NCBI GenBank assembly: GCA_002430125.1
Contig: DJBQ01000122.1
Coordinates: 2,535-19,459 of the forward strand
Direction of reading: 5' to 3'
Source of the DNA: Rhodobacterales bacterium UBA5972
GTDB lineage: Bacteria > Pseudomonadota > Alphaproteobacteria > Rhodobacterales > Rhodobacteraceae
DNA length: 16,925 nucleotides
The position numbers and the translations under genes were made by a program. Shown here piece after piece: positions 7,174-15,121 of the stretch. The notes under the pieces are model-generated. The model was not told the origin of the DNA, ran no database searches, and saw only the letters and a list, made by a program, of their open reading frames with translations. The first letter of the stretch is position 1. Each line of letters begins with the position of its first letter.

Positions 7174-7874
7174 GCCAGCCGCAGTTTCCACCACTTTTTT
7201 CCAGCTTGGATTGGACCGGAAAAGGCGACCCCTTTTCCGAGGCTTGCGCGCAGGCGGCGCAAGGCTGTGACGCGGGTTTGGTGGCTTTTGATCTGGCACC
7301 GGATCGGTTACGCGCAGCGGTCGTTTTTGCGCCGGAAGTGCCCTTAAAGGATGCCATCGTCATGCTTCCGGTCTGTGGTGTCGGATTTCAGAATGCGTTT
7401 GGGGCGCTTGCGCCACCAGAAGTCGGCGTGCATCTGGAATGGGCTGGCAGTATCCGGGTGAACGGCGGGCGCTGCGGGAAATTAACTGTCGCAGCTTCGG
7501 ATGTCGATCCGGCGACGATTCCTGACTGGCTGGTGGTCGGACTGGAAGTTCAACTTTGGCCAGCCAATGACGAAACCGGACACACACCTGATGAAACAGC
7601 CCTCTATGCAGAAGGCTGTTCGGACGTTGACGCGGTTGAGCTGCTAGAAGCGTGGATGCGCCACACGCTGGTCGGCATAAATTCGTGGGCGGACACAGGT
7701 GTTGCGGCTGCCCACCGTGAATGGATCGGGATTGCCCATGGCGTCGGTAAAGAAATCCTTGTGTGCGGCAAAAGCGGCATATTTCTTGGGGTTGACGAAC
7801 GACTTGGGTTGCTTTTACAGCAAGGCGACAAAACCACGCTTGTACCTCTGACAGACCTGCTAAGGGACCGCTGA
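7170..7874 (+). CDS. Divergent biotin/lipoate protein ligase-like protein
   Basis: The 234-residue protein resembles the biotin/lipoate A/B protein ligase fold. The central strand-turn LEWAGSIRVNGGRCGKL (89-105) corresponds to the KWPND...xGRKxxGIL stretch of biotin ligases. The C-terminus (about 189-227, AHGVGKEILVCGKSGIFLGV) resembles their SH3-like tail domain. However, the GRGRxGRxW substrate loop of active ligases is not visible, and the usual Asp in WPND is replaced. So activity as a normal ligase is doubtful. It sits between mrp and DUF6505 with 4-base and 1-base overlaps, which points to a joint role. A cofactor- or partner-binding function linked to FDH is inference. ATG at 7170 is set by the overlap with the mrp stop. 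Confidence 0.75.
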   Translation: MSQPQFPPLFSSLDWTGKGDPFSEACAQAAQGCDAGLVAFDLAPDRLRAAVVFAPEVPLKDAIVMLPVCGVGFQNAFGALAPPEVGVHLEWAGSIRVNGGRCGKLTVAASDVDPATIPDWLVVGLEVQLWPANDETGHTPDETALYAEGCSDVDAVELLEAWMRHTLVGINSWADTGVAAAHREWIGIAHGVGKEILVCGKSGIFLGVDERLGLLLQQGDKTTLVPLTDLLRDR

Positions 7875-8368
7875 TGAAACTTGCCCGTGCCATCCATTTC
7901 GATGAAAGCGATACCCGCGTATTCCATAGCCCGGCCCGAACTGGGGAATGGTGTATATCCGGCGGTTTTGAGTTTTCAAACTGGTCCGAAGCTGATTTGA
8001 CAGGCAAAGCGCGTCAGGCTTTTTCAAACGGCTGGATGGGATGCGAAACCTTTGGTCGGGTCAGCTTTGTGGCAGTGACCCAACTGGAAGCGTCCGAAAA
8101 AGAGTGGATTGTCGATTTGTTGGCAAAGCATTTTGTCGATATTTACGGCGCACCTTCGACAGAAGCGGCGCGGGCTGTTGCGCTTGAAGAAGTTAGTCAG
8201 ATGCAGGATTTATGCGATGGACATGCGCCTAACACGCTGCTGACCGTCGCACGTGAACTGACCGAAGCCGGTGTCAACGAAAGTTACCGGATAATCGAAC
8301 CCCAGGACGCAGATCTTGGGCAATTCGCGATCCACGGGTCACTGGATGACGAGCCACATCATCACTGA
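7874..8368 (+). CDS. DUF6505 family protein
   Basis: A 164-residue soluble protein matching DUF6505, a family of unknown function that occurs beside the ligase-like gene in FDH regions. The opening MKLARAIHFDESDTRVFHSP and the block EWCISGGFEFSNW (residues 25-37) are the most distinctive parts; GCETFGRVSFV follows at 56-66. It ends in a short natural histidine run (EPHHH), which could bind metal but may be chance. The ATG overlaps the previous stop by one base (TGATG at 7872-7876), with AAGGGA just upstream. It is the last gene of the rightward operon. The gap of 33 bases to the convergent tupA end holds no clear hairpin. Function is not known. Confidence 0.78.
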   Translation: MKLARAIHFDESDTRVFHSPARTGEWCISGGFEFSNWSEADLTGKARQAFSNGWMGCETFGRVSFVAVTQLEASEKEWIVDLLAKHFVDIYGAPSTEAARAVALEEVSQMQDLCDGHAPNTLLTVARELTEAGVNESYRIIEPQDADLGQFAIHGSLDDEPHHH

Positions 8369-8401
8369 ATGCGGCCCGGGTTATTTGATAATCTCAGCCG
8401 T

Positions 8402-9208
8402 TCATTGAGGTGACGCGTTGAACGTAAACAACGATTCGCCGTTGATCCGGTAGTTTTCGATCAGATATTTGGCGCGGTCGCTGACCAGCCATGCCTCAAG
8501 CTGCATAGCCAGATCATTGCGCACATGCGGATGAATTTGCGGGTTAACCGGAAGGTAGGCATATTGATTGAACAGTGCCGGATCCCCAGAAAACAAAAGC
8601 TTCAGTTTTGCCTTTTTGCCAAATTTCAACCAGCTGGCACGATCCGACAAAATGTAGGCATTCATGCCACTGGCCGTCACCAGCGCCGCCCCCATACCGG
8701 CACCGACCGAGCGATACCAGTCGCCAAAAGACGCCACGTTCAACCCAGAAGCAGACCAGATCGAAAGCTCGGACTTATGTGTACCACTATCGTCGCCGCG
8801 ACTAACAAATGCAGACTCAGTGTCTGCAATTCGTTGCACTGCCTGGACAACGGTTTTGGCGTCCGAAATACCAGCAGGGTCATCTGACGGGCCTATCAGA
8901 ACAAAATCGTTGTACATGATTTCCCGTCGATGCGTGCCAAACCCGGCAGCAAGAAACGCCTCTTCGGCTTGGCGCGAATGCACCAGAATTGCATCAACGT
9001 CACCGGCCTTGCCCAGCCGGATGGCTTGACCGGTACCAACCACGATCAGTTGTACATCAATGCCAGTATCGGCCTTGATTTCCGGCAGGAGTATTTCGGC
9101 CAAACCTGAATTTTCGAACGACGTTGTTACGGCAAGTTTTAGGTCCTCGGCCGAGGCCGCAGCAGACATGTAAATCAACGCAAATAGCCCCACCAATACT
9201 CTGATCAT
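8402..9208 (-). CDS. tupA: Tungstate ABC transporter substrate-binding protein
   Basis: The 268-residue product has a signal peptide (residues 1-20, cut near AASA/ED) and the marks of TupA: LKLAVTTSFENSGL at 23-36 (the TTS oxyanion loop), VVGTGQAIRLGKAGDVDAIL near 56-75, VSRGDDSGTHKSEL at 135-148 and GMGAALVTASGMNAY at 171-185. TupA binds tungstate with very high affinity in the periplasm and discriminates it from molybdate better than ModA does. The length is usual. It is the last gene of tupBCA; its ATG overlaps the tupC stop by four bases (9205-9208). Because the same window holds an FDH with a Cys ligand, the imported metal probably goes to that enzyme; this is inference. A Mo-binding role cannot be fully excluded from sequence. 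Confidence 0.92.
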   Translation of the reverse strand: MIRVLVGLFALIYMSAAASAEDLKLAVTTSFENSGLAEILLPEIKADTGIDVQLIVVGTGQAIRLGKAGDVDAILVHSRQAEEAFLAAGFGTHRREIMYNDFVLIGPSDDPAGISDAKTVVQAVQRIADTESAFVSRGDDSGTHKSELSIWSASGLNVASFGDWYRSVGAGMGAALVTASGMNAYILSDRASWLKFGKKAKLKLLFSGDPALFNQYAYLPVNPQIHPHVRNDLAMQLEAWLVSDRAKYLIENYRINGESLFTFNASPQ

Positions 9209-9918
9209 TCGACTATATCTCCCTGTAAGAATGCGACCAATTCGGAGGTCTTAGGTCTTTCAAAAAAGTCCGCCGCGGGGCTGTGTTCCTGCACCCGGCC
9301 AGACAAAATAAAGATTGCATCAGTTGCAAGTCGGCGTGCTTGCCCGATGTCGTGCGTTGCCATGATAATGCGCGTACCTGCCGCGCGGGTTTCCAACAGC
9401 AGATTCTCGATTTCGCGAGTAGATTTCCCGTCAAGGTTAGCGCAAGGTTCGTCCAGAAACAACACGTCGGGTTTTCTAATTAAAGCACGGGCTAGGGCCA
9501 GCTTTTGCCGCTCACCGCCCGATAGGCTTGTCGCCTGAACCTGCGCTAGATCGTCAAAGCCGATCCGGTTCAGCCAATATTGAACCAGTGCAACCGCCTG
9601 TTTTCGAGGGGTTCGAACCAACTGCAAAGGGTAATGCAAGTTGTCCGAAACGGAACGGCGCAACATTATTGGGGACTGAAACACATAGGCCTGACGTTCC
9701 CGCGCAACCGCGTCCGAAACTGCCCACCTCGTAGTGCCGCTGCTTAATCTTTCGACGCCGTGGATGACCCGCAACAATGTCGTCTTGCCAGACCCGTTAG
9801 GCCCCATCAAAATTGTCAGGCCGCGGGCCTCAAGTGTCAGTTCCACCGGGCCCAGAATGGTCTTGCCTTTGCGCCGAACCTGCGCGTGCTTAAGCGTCAG
9901 CGGAAACAAATCACTCAC
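9205..9918 (-). CDS. tupC: Tungstate ABC transporter ATP-binding protein
   Basis: A 237-residue ABC ATPase with Walker A GPNGSGKTT (39-47), Q-loop Q81, signature LSGGERQ (132-138), Walker B VLFLDEP (152-158) and switch His189 (ATHD). It powers tungstate import together with the tupB permease. It lacks the C-terminal regulatory extension of ModC. Start choice: GTG at 9916-9918 overlaps the tupB stop in the form GTGA, keeping the same coupling pattern as tupC-tupA; a longer reading to 9951 would add eleven residues inside tupB and has no better support. Confidence 0.9.
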   Translation of the reverse strand: MSDLFPLTLKHAQVRRKGKTILGPVELTLEARGLTILMGPNGSGKTTLLRVIHGVERLSSGTTRWAVSDAVARERQAYVFQSPIMLRRSVSDNLHYPLQLVRTPRKQAVALVQYWLNRIGFDDLAQVQATSLSGGERQKLALARALIRKPDVLFLDEPCANLDGKSTREIENLLLETRAAGTRIIMATHDIGQARRLATDAIFILSGRVQEHSPAADFFERPKTSELVAFLQGDIVE

Positions 9919-10619
9919 CAGCGGCCCTCGCGTTCTGTACGGGACAACCAATGTATCGCAAAGTTTACGAACAGCGCTAGCCCGATCAGCACAAATCCCA
10001 AACCCAAAGCCATGGCAAAATCGCCTTTGCCTGTTTCAAGTGCAATGGCGGTGGTGAGCACACGGGTCACCTTGTCAATATTTCCGCCAACAATCATGAT
10101 TGCGCCAACTTCGCCAATTGCGCGGCCAAATCCGGCCAGCGCGGCTGTCAACAAATTGCGCCGTCCGTCCCACATCAGCGTTTTGACCCGCTGCCACTTG
10201 CTGGCATTCAAAGAAATCAGCAAGTCGTGGTAATCCGCCCACAGCTCTCGCATTGCTTGATGAGTGATTGAGGCAATCAACGGCGTGATAATGATAACTT
10301 GTGCAATGATCATTGCTGTCGGTGTAAACAACAAGCCCAGCACTCCGAAAGGCCCTGAGCGGGACAGAAAGATATAGACGATCAACCCAACCACGACCGG
10401 CGGCAGCCCCATCAACGCGTTGGCAACCGCAATGACCAACCGCCTGTAGCGAAATCGATAAACCGCCAGGAAGGTGCCAAAAGGGATTCCGATCAGGCAG
10501 GCAAAAAACAAAGCCGTCAAGGTCACTTGCAGAGACCGTAGGCTGATTTCGAGGAGTTCATGATCCAAGGTCACGATTAACCAGAAGGCAGCACGCAATC
10601 CGTCAAGGAGTTCAGTCAT
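9915..10619 (-). CDS. tupB: Tungstate ABC transporter permease
   Basis: A 234-residue inner-membrane protein with about five hydrophobic segments (near 26-52, 60-84, 92-118, 160-178 and 200-224). The binding-protein-dependent permease loop is present (LNASKWQRVKTLMWDGRR, about 137-154), followed by ALAGFGRAIGEVGAIMIVGG, typical of TupB. It forms the tungstate channel with tupC and tupA, which follow it leftward. The ATG at 10617-10619 has only a distant GAGGA about a dozen bases upstream, so initiation may be weak. Promoter sequences before it were not clear. Confidence 0.9.
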   Translation of the reverse strand: MTELLDGLRAAFWLIVTLDHELLEISLRSLQVTLTALFFACLIGIPFGTFLAVYRFRYRRLVIAVANALMGLPPVVVGLIVYIFLSRSGPFGVLGLLFTPTAMIIAQVIIITPLIASITHQAMRELWADYHDLLISLNASKWQRVKTLMWDGRRNLLTAALAGFGRAIGEVGAIMIVGGNIDKVTRVLTTAIALETGKGDFAMALGLGFVLIGLALFVNFAIHWLSRTEREGRW

Positions 10620-11313
10620 AAGTCAAGCAGGTCCTCGGTTTCATCGCAAATTCAAAGCGCGCCAACTTCCCCGAGGCGTTCATGACGCTTTGGGACTAAA
10701 TTGGTGACGAAATGCTGCCAGTTTGTCCATCGTATTCTTTCAGCAAGTACGAGTGGTGCAGAAAATCGGTCACAAATGGAAGAAAATCACCACTGCAAAC
10801 CGTTCATTGATCTGCAGGTCACCGGCCACGGTCCAAATGGGTTTCAGCGATATTCGGCCGCGGTTTTCGGCCTCGCTGGATTGGAGAAAGCGTAACGCTG
10901 ATCCGTTTTCCAAAGCCAGTAATTCCCTGATACCCCGGCTGGCAGCCCAATGACCGGCAGCAACAGGCCAACACTGCAGGACAGGCCGACAACACGAGAA
11001 ATCCCTGTTCAGGGCCATCGCAGGGTTTCAGGTTGTCTAGCTTAGGTTCGCATCCAGCACGATCCTGATCTTCCCGTCGGATGAATATTGTTTGCGCCTT
11101 TCTCATCGATACTGGAAATCAAACGCTGGGTATCCAACACCTGACAGAGTGCTTCCGATCGAACTTCAGTACAGGATTGGACTGAGATCCATTGGGGCGG
11201 ATTTCCTTAGAAGACCGATGCGTTTCACACAACGAATGTGCAGCGATTGCTGTGATATGTATCAAGTGTAGCCATTTGCGTATTCGTCAGACGGTCCGCA
11301 GCGCGCTGAATTT
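10620..11313. other. 694-base region without an intact gene
   Basis: Between tupB and the ABC-2 permease gene no frame has a convincing start, ribosome site and protein-like composition; the open frames are short and overlap each other. The tup promoter should be in the right-hand neighbourhood of 10620, but I could not pick boxes. A transposase-like fragment (separate entry) suggests that the stretch holds decayed mobile DNA. I did not find matching terminal inverted repeats or target-site duplications by eye. No RNA gene or terminator hairpin is evident. Confidence 0.5.
11037..11102 (-). pseudogene. Possible remnant of IS3-type transposase OrfA N-terminus
   Basis: The minus strand reads ERRKQYSSDGKIRIVLDANL between an in-frame TGA at 11103-11105 and a TAG at 11037-11039. 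This resembles the opening helix-turn-helix region of IS3-type OrfA proteins (pattern ERRRRYSADxKIRIVLxGLRGE). Even the residues just before the upstream stop (YR) fit the pattern. The expected continuation (IAELCR...) is not found in any frame, so only a scrap remains. It is short, so chance resemblance is possible. Confidence 0.4.
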
Positions 11314-12450
11314 CTAGTCTAACGTCCTTCGGAACCTCAACAGCGCGAGAACGGCGAAACCGGCTGTGAACGCGACCAATGCTAGCAACGGTGTGCTGAC
11401 CGCCTGAACATCGGCGCCTTTCAGCATGACCGCCCGCACGACCCGCAGGAAATGGGTCAGCGGGAATAATTCGCCGATATATTGTGCCCAGACCGGCATG
11501 CCGCGAAACGGAAACATGAAGCCGGACAAAAGCAGCGAGGGCAGGAAGTAAAAGAACGTCAACTGCATCGCCTGCATTTGCGTCGTGGCGACGGTCGAGA
11601 TTGTATAGCCAAGCAAAACCAACGAGAACACAAAGATGAATATCCCGCTGAGAAGCAACGTCATCGACCCGACAAACGGGATCTGAAACAACAACCGCGC
11701 TGCAACCAAGACCACGATGACCTGCACCGCGCCGACGATCAGGTAGGGCACGACCTTCCCCAACATTATCTCAATCGGGCTGGCGGGCATCGCCAGCAGG
11801 TTTTCCATCGTGCCACGCTCGACCTCGCGGGTCAGCGCCATCGAGGTCATCATCACCATGGTCATTTGCAGGATCACCCCTAGCAGACCGGGCACGATGT
11901 TGTATTGCGTAACACCTTCAGGATTATACCGCCGGTGAACCACGACCTCGAGCTGTTCTGACGCATTTTGTGCGGCTTGTGCTTCGTTGCCAAGTTCGCG
12001 CAACAAAGCTTGCGCAGCCACGGTGCCAAGGGTGGATATTGCACCAGAGGCAACGGCGGGGTCGGTGGCATCAGCTTCGATCAGGATTTGTGGATGGTCT
12101 TTCTTGACCACTCGTCGGGCGAAATCTGAAGGAATTGTTACGACGAAAGACACTGTGCCGTTTTCGATCAACGCTTCCGCCTCGGCGGCGCTATCGGTAA
12201 CGTGCTCAAACCGGTAATAACCGGTGATTTCAAGGGCCGAAACGATGGCGCGTGTGAAATGATCCTGACTGGTAGTGACCAATGCAGCCGGCAATTGTTT
12301 CGGGTCGTTGTTGATCGCAAAGCCAAACAGCACAAGTTGCATCAACGGGACACCCAGCATCATGCCAAACGTGATCCGGTCGCGCCGCATCTGGATCAAT
12401 TCCTTGGCCAGCAGTGCCATTAACCGTGTCAGCGAAAAGAAATAGTTCAT
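11314..12450 (-). CDS. ABC-2 type export permease (YhhJ/YbhR-like)
   Basis: A 378-residue membrane protein with the ABC-2 plan: an N-terminal cytoplasmic segment (LAKELIQMRRDRITFGMML, residues 15-33), a first membrane helix (about 29-46), a large periplasmic domain to about 180, then five helices from about 190 to the end. The motif REVERGTMENLLAMPASPIE (209-228) is typical of YbhR/YhhJ-like permeases. With the preceding ATPase and HlyD-type adaptor it should form a drug or small-molecule exporter; the substrate is unknown. Its ATG overlaps the ATPase stop by four bases (12447-12450). Only one permease gene is present here, while many related systems have two. No terminator hairpin is evident after the stop. 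Confidence 0.9.
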   Translation of the reverse strand: MNYFFSLTRLMALLAKELIQMRRDRITFGMMLGVPLMQLVLFGFAINNDPKQLPAALVTTSQDHFTRAIVSALEITGYYRFEHVTDSAAEAEALIENGTVSFVVTIPSDFARRVVKKDHPQILIEADATDPAVASGAISTLGTVAAQALLRELGNEAQAAQNASEQLEVVVHRRYNPEGVTQYNIVPGLLGVILQMTMVMMTSMALTREVERGTMENLLAMPASPIEIMLGKVVPYLIVGAVQVIVVLVAARLLFQIPFVGSMTLLLSGIFIFVFSLVLLGYTISTVATTQMQAMQLTFFYFLPSLLLSGFMFPFRGMPVWAQYIGELFPLTHFLRVVRAVMLKGADVQAVSTPLLALVAFTAGFAVLALLRFRRTLD

Positions 12451-13364
12451 CGGATATTGTCCTGCGACTGCGCCATGAACTGAATAAACACATCCTCAAG
12501 ATTGGTGACGCCGATTTTTGCGGTAACATTGTAGGATTTGCAGACCTGATCGACCGCTTTCTTGATCGCAGCGCCGTCACGTCCAACGACGTGCAATGTG
12601 GTTCCAAACGGGGCAACCTGATCGACGCCGGGAAGGGTTTTCAGGTCAAGGGCTGCCTTGGCCGTGTCCGGCCCGTTCAGCACATAGGTTGTCAGATGCG
12701 AGCCTTCAACGACCTCGTCAACGGTGCCACTGGCCAGCAGTTTTCCGTAGGATATATAGTTGATTTTATGACATCTTTCGGCTTCGTCCATGTAGTGGGT
12801 CGAGACCAAAATGGTCATGCCATCCGCCGCCAAAGCATGGATTTCATCCCAGAACTCGCGCCGCGCTTTCGGGTCTACGCCTGCGGTTGGTTCATCAAGC
12901 AACAGCAATTTCGGGCGATGCATGATGCAGGCGGCTAAGGCAAGACGCTGCTTCCAACCGCCTGAAAGGCTGGCCGCCAACTGATGCCGCCTTGATGTCA
13001 GACCAAGGTTTTCAAGCGTGTCGCGCACAAACTGACGGGCCGGTTTTAACTGGTAAAGACGGGCGACGAAAAACAGGTTTTCCTCGATCGACAAGTCCCC
13101 GTAGAACGAAAACCGTTGTGTCATGTATCCGACTTCACGCTTAATTTTCAGTTGGTCTTTCAACAGGTCAAACCCCAGCACGGTTCCGTGCCCGGCATCG
13201 GGTGTCAACAGCCCGCACATGACCCGGATCGTGGTTGTCTTGCCTGATCCGTTCGGCCCCAGAAAGCCAGAAATCTCGCCCCGTTCCACGGTCATTGAAA
13301 CGTTGTCCACAACAGTGGCCGTGCCGTAGCGTTTGACCAGCCCGTGAACGTCGATCGCGTTCAT
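12447..13364 (-). CDS. ABC exporter ATP-binding protein
   Basis: A 305-residue ABC ATPase of the ABC-2 drug-exporter type. Walker A GPNGSGKTT (36-44), Q83 in the Q-loop, signature LSGGWKQR (133-140), Walker B LLLLDEPT (153-160) and switch H190 (STHYMDEAERC) are all intact. The C-terminal 80 residues form the usual small extra domain and end in LEDVFIQFMAQSQ, the conserved tail motif. It drives the adjacent permease. The start is ATG at 13362-13364, overlapping the adaptor gene stop by four bases (ATGA at 13361-13364). The in-frame extension to 13556 would run through the adaptor gene and is rejected. It is a single ATPase, unlike the fused double ATPases of some E. coli-type systems. Confidence 0.92.
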   Translation of the reverse strand: MNAIDVHGLVKRYGTATVVDNVSMTVERGEISGFLGPNGSGKTTTIRVMCGLLTPDAGHGTVLGFDLLKDQLKIKREVGYMTQRFSFYGDLSIEENLFFVARLYQLKPARQFVRDTLENLGLTSRRHQLAASLSGGWKQRLALAACIMHRPKLLLLDEPTAGVDPKARREFWDEIHALAADGMTILVSTHYMDEAERCHKINYISYGKLLASGTVDEVVEGSHLTTYVLNGPDTAKAALDLKTLPGVDQVAPFGTTLHVVGRDGAAIKKAVDQVCKSYNVTAKIGVTNLEDVFIQFMAQSQDNIR

Positions 13365-14311
13365 TTTGTGCCGCTCGCCAGGTCGACGTTGACGATCTGA
13401 CCGGGTTTCAGGGCTGTGCTGCCTTTGCTTGGGCGCGCTTCGATCAGATAAACCAGCTTTTGCCGGTTTTCGAGCGAGTAGATTACCGGTGGGGTGAATT
13501 CCGGTCCCGAAGACACGTAACTGACTTCGGCTGTTGTATCTGCACAGCCATCGCAATCCACCACCAGTTTTGTGCCAAGGCTTATCTGTGAAATCGCGGT
13601 TTCCGGAATATAGAGACGCAGTTTTACGGCGCCATCAGGCAGGATCGACAGAACTGGTGCTTGTGGCCCGGCAACCTCTCCTTGGCTGCGGATCACGTCA
13701 AAGATTATACCGGCACTGACCGCAGTCAGGGTGCGCTTTGACAACCGCCATTCGGCGTTCTCAAGGGCTGCCTGAGCTTGCGCCACATTTGCCTCGGCGG
13801 CTTTGATTTCGTCAGCGCGGGCGGGCAAGCGGGCGACGGCCAGATTTGCCTCTAATACTGAAACCGCCGCCTGGGCGACTTCAGCCTGGGTTTGCGCCTG
13901 ATCAAATGCAGCTTGCGGCGTGATCCCGCGCGCCAGTAAATCCTGCTGGCGTTTCAATTCCCGCCGCGCTTCGTTCACCTGTGCTTTAGCCGATGCGACC
14001 GAAGCTTCGATCACTGCGATTTCTTCGGGTCTGCGCCCTTGCGAGATGTTTGACAGATTGCTTTCGGCCTGTTTCAGCGAGGCCGAGGCCTGTGCAACAC
14101 TGATTTCCGCGTCGCGCTTTTCCAACAACACCAATTCCTGGCCGGCAGTTATCCGGTCACCGCGCCTGACTGTCACCTGATCAATTTGCGCTGTCTCAAC
14201 CGGCGCCATCAAAACATATTCCCCTTCGACATAGCCCGAGGCCAACGGTAAGGGCGGCAAACACGTTGTCAGCAATGAACTGATCAGCGGCAGGGTACAC
14301 AGAAAGCTCAT
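13361..14311 (-). CDS. HlyD-family periplasmic adaptor (membrane fusion) protein
   Basis: A 316-residue adaptor. Order: a hydrophobic N-terminal signal (about 5-25), a first biotinyl/lipoyl half (VETAQIDQVTVRRGDRITAG, 38-57), a long Ala/Glu/Gln-rich coiled-coil hairpin (about 66-190), the second lipoyl half (SAGIIFDVIRSQGEVAGPQA, 199-218), and a beta-barrel part (to the end, LKPGQIVNVDL). It should join the inner-membrane exporter to an outer-membrane channel; no channel gene is in the window. C17 in LLTTCLPP might be a lipoprotein site, but Thr before the Cys is unusual. The ATG at 14309-14311 has AAAGGA upstream. It is the first gene of the adaptor-ATPase-permease operon. Confidence 0.9.
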   Translation of the reverse strand: MSFLCTLPLISSLLTTCLPPLPLASGYVEGEYVLMAPVETAQIDQVTVRRGDRITAGQELVLLEKRDAEISVAQASASLKQAESNLSNISQGRRPEEIAVIEASVASAKAQVNEARRELKRQQDLLARGITPQAAFDQAQTQAEVAQAAVSVLEANLAVARLPARADEIKAAEANVAQAQAALENAEWRLSKRTLTAVSAGIIFDVIRSQGEVAGPQAPVLSILPDGAVKLRLYIPETAISQISLGTKLVVDCDGCADTTAEVSYVSSGPEFTPPVIYSLENRQKLVYLIEARPSKGSTALKPGQIVNVDLASGTK

Positions 14312-14425
14312 GGTTTTGGTCCTTTGCTTTCCGGACGCCTTATCGGCCGGAATATCCGATGACTACGCCCAGCTTAAACTATATGCGATGACTTTGTCCA
14401 AGTCGGGCGAAATGCCGCTGCTGGC
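14312..14425 (-). promoter_or_regulatory. Upstream region of the exporter operon
   Basis: These 114 bases lie between livF and the adaptor gene and probably carry the exporter promoter. On the minus strand TTGGAC, 17 bases and TTTAAG form a possible weak sigma-70 promoter (about 14373-14401). The -35 box overlaps a short palindrome GACTTTGTCCAAGTC (14390-14404; arms GACTT/AAGTC), which could be an operator. No strong hairpin with a T-run follows livF. Assignments are tentative. Confidence 0.35.
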
Positions 14426-15121
14426 TTACACGCCAACAAATTTGTGGATCAGGCTTGGATCGCTGCGCAATTGATTGGGTGTCGCCTCCAGTGCGGCGCG
14501 ACCGTTTTCAATGAAAATCACCCGGTCGGCGATTTCCAGCACCGCGTCAACGCGCTGTTCCACCAGAATGATCGCGACATTTTGCTGTTTCAGATCAACA
14601 ACAGCGTTACGGATCAGGGAAATCATCGAGGGTTGCAGCCCTTCGGTGGGTTCATCCAGCAAAAGAACTTTGGGTTTCAGGCAAAGGGCGCGTGCGGTTG
14701 CCAGCATTTGCTGCTCGCCGCCAGACAGGGTTTCGGCCCGCTGATGCAAGCGCTCGCGCAGGCGGGGGAACATATCAAGGACGCGCATCAGAACCTCGGG
14801 GCCTTGTTTGCGGGCAGCAAGGCCGATCTGCAGGTTTTCGGCCACCGTCATTTCAGTGAACAACCGGCGTCCCTGCGGAATATACCCTACGCCATGTTTG
14901 GGAACTTGCCACGCGGGCAAGGTCGTCAGGTCTATGCCTTCAATGTCAATCTGACCGCTGTCAGCTTTGATCAGCCCCATGATGGTTTTCATCAGAGTGG
15001 TTTTACCTGCACCATTGCGCCCCAGCAAACACAGGATTTCGCCAGACGCGACCGACAGCGATAAGTCCCGGAGTACCTGAACCTTGCCATATCCGGCGTT
15101 TATGCCTGTAACTTTAAGCAT
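14426..15121 (-). CDS. livF: Branched-chain amino acid type ABC transporter ATPase (LivF-like)
   Basis: A 231-residue ABC ATPase with Walker A GRNGAGKTT (34-42), the LivF/UrtE-type IPQGRRLFTEMTVAENL stretch (81-97), signature LSGGEQQ (132-138) and Walker B VLLLDEPT (152-159), followed by EGLQPSMI, typical of LivF. It is one of the two ATPases of an importer of the branched-chain amino acid/urea/amide class; the substrate cannot be set because no binding-protein gene is in the window. Its ATG overlaps the livG stop by one base at 15121. Last gene of the leftward operon. Confidence 0.9.
   Translation of the reverse strand: MLKVTGINAGYGKVQVLRDLSLSVASGEILCLLGRNGAGKTTLMKTIMGLIKADSGQIDIEGIDLTTLPAWQVPKHGVGYIPQGRRLFTEMTVAENLQIGLAARKQGPEVLMRVLDMFPRLRERLHQRAETLSGGEQQMLATARALCLKPKVLLLDEPTEGLQPSMISLIRNAVVDLKQQNVAIILVEQRVDAVLEIADRVIFIENGRAALEATPNQLRSDPSLIHKFVGV

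Noticed and set aside
8369..8401. Bidirectional terminator between DUF6505 and tupA
   Set aside because: The 33-base gap has a GC-rich CCCGGG but no stem of useful length and no T-run.
10612..10683. 23-codon minus-strand frame overlapping the tupB start, possible leader peptide
   Set aside because: No ribosome site before its ATG and no conserved feature that would support a leader role.
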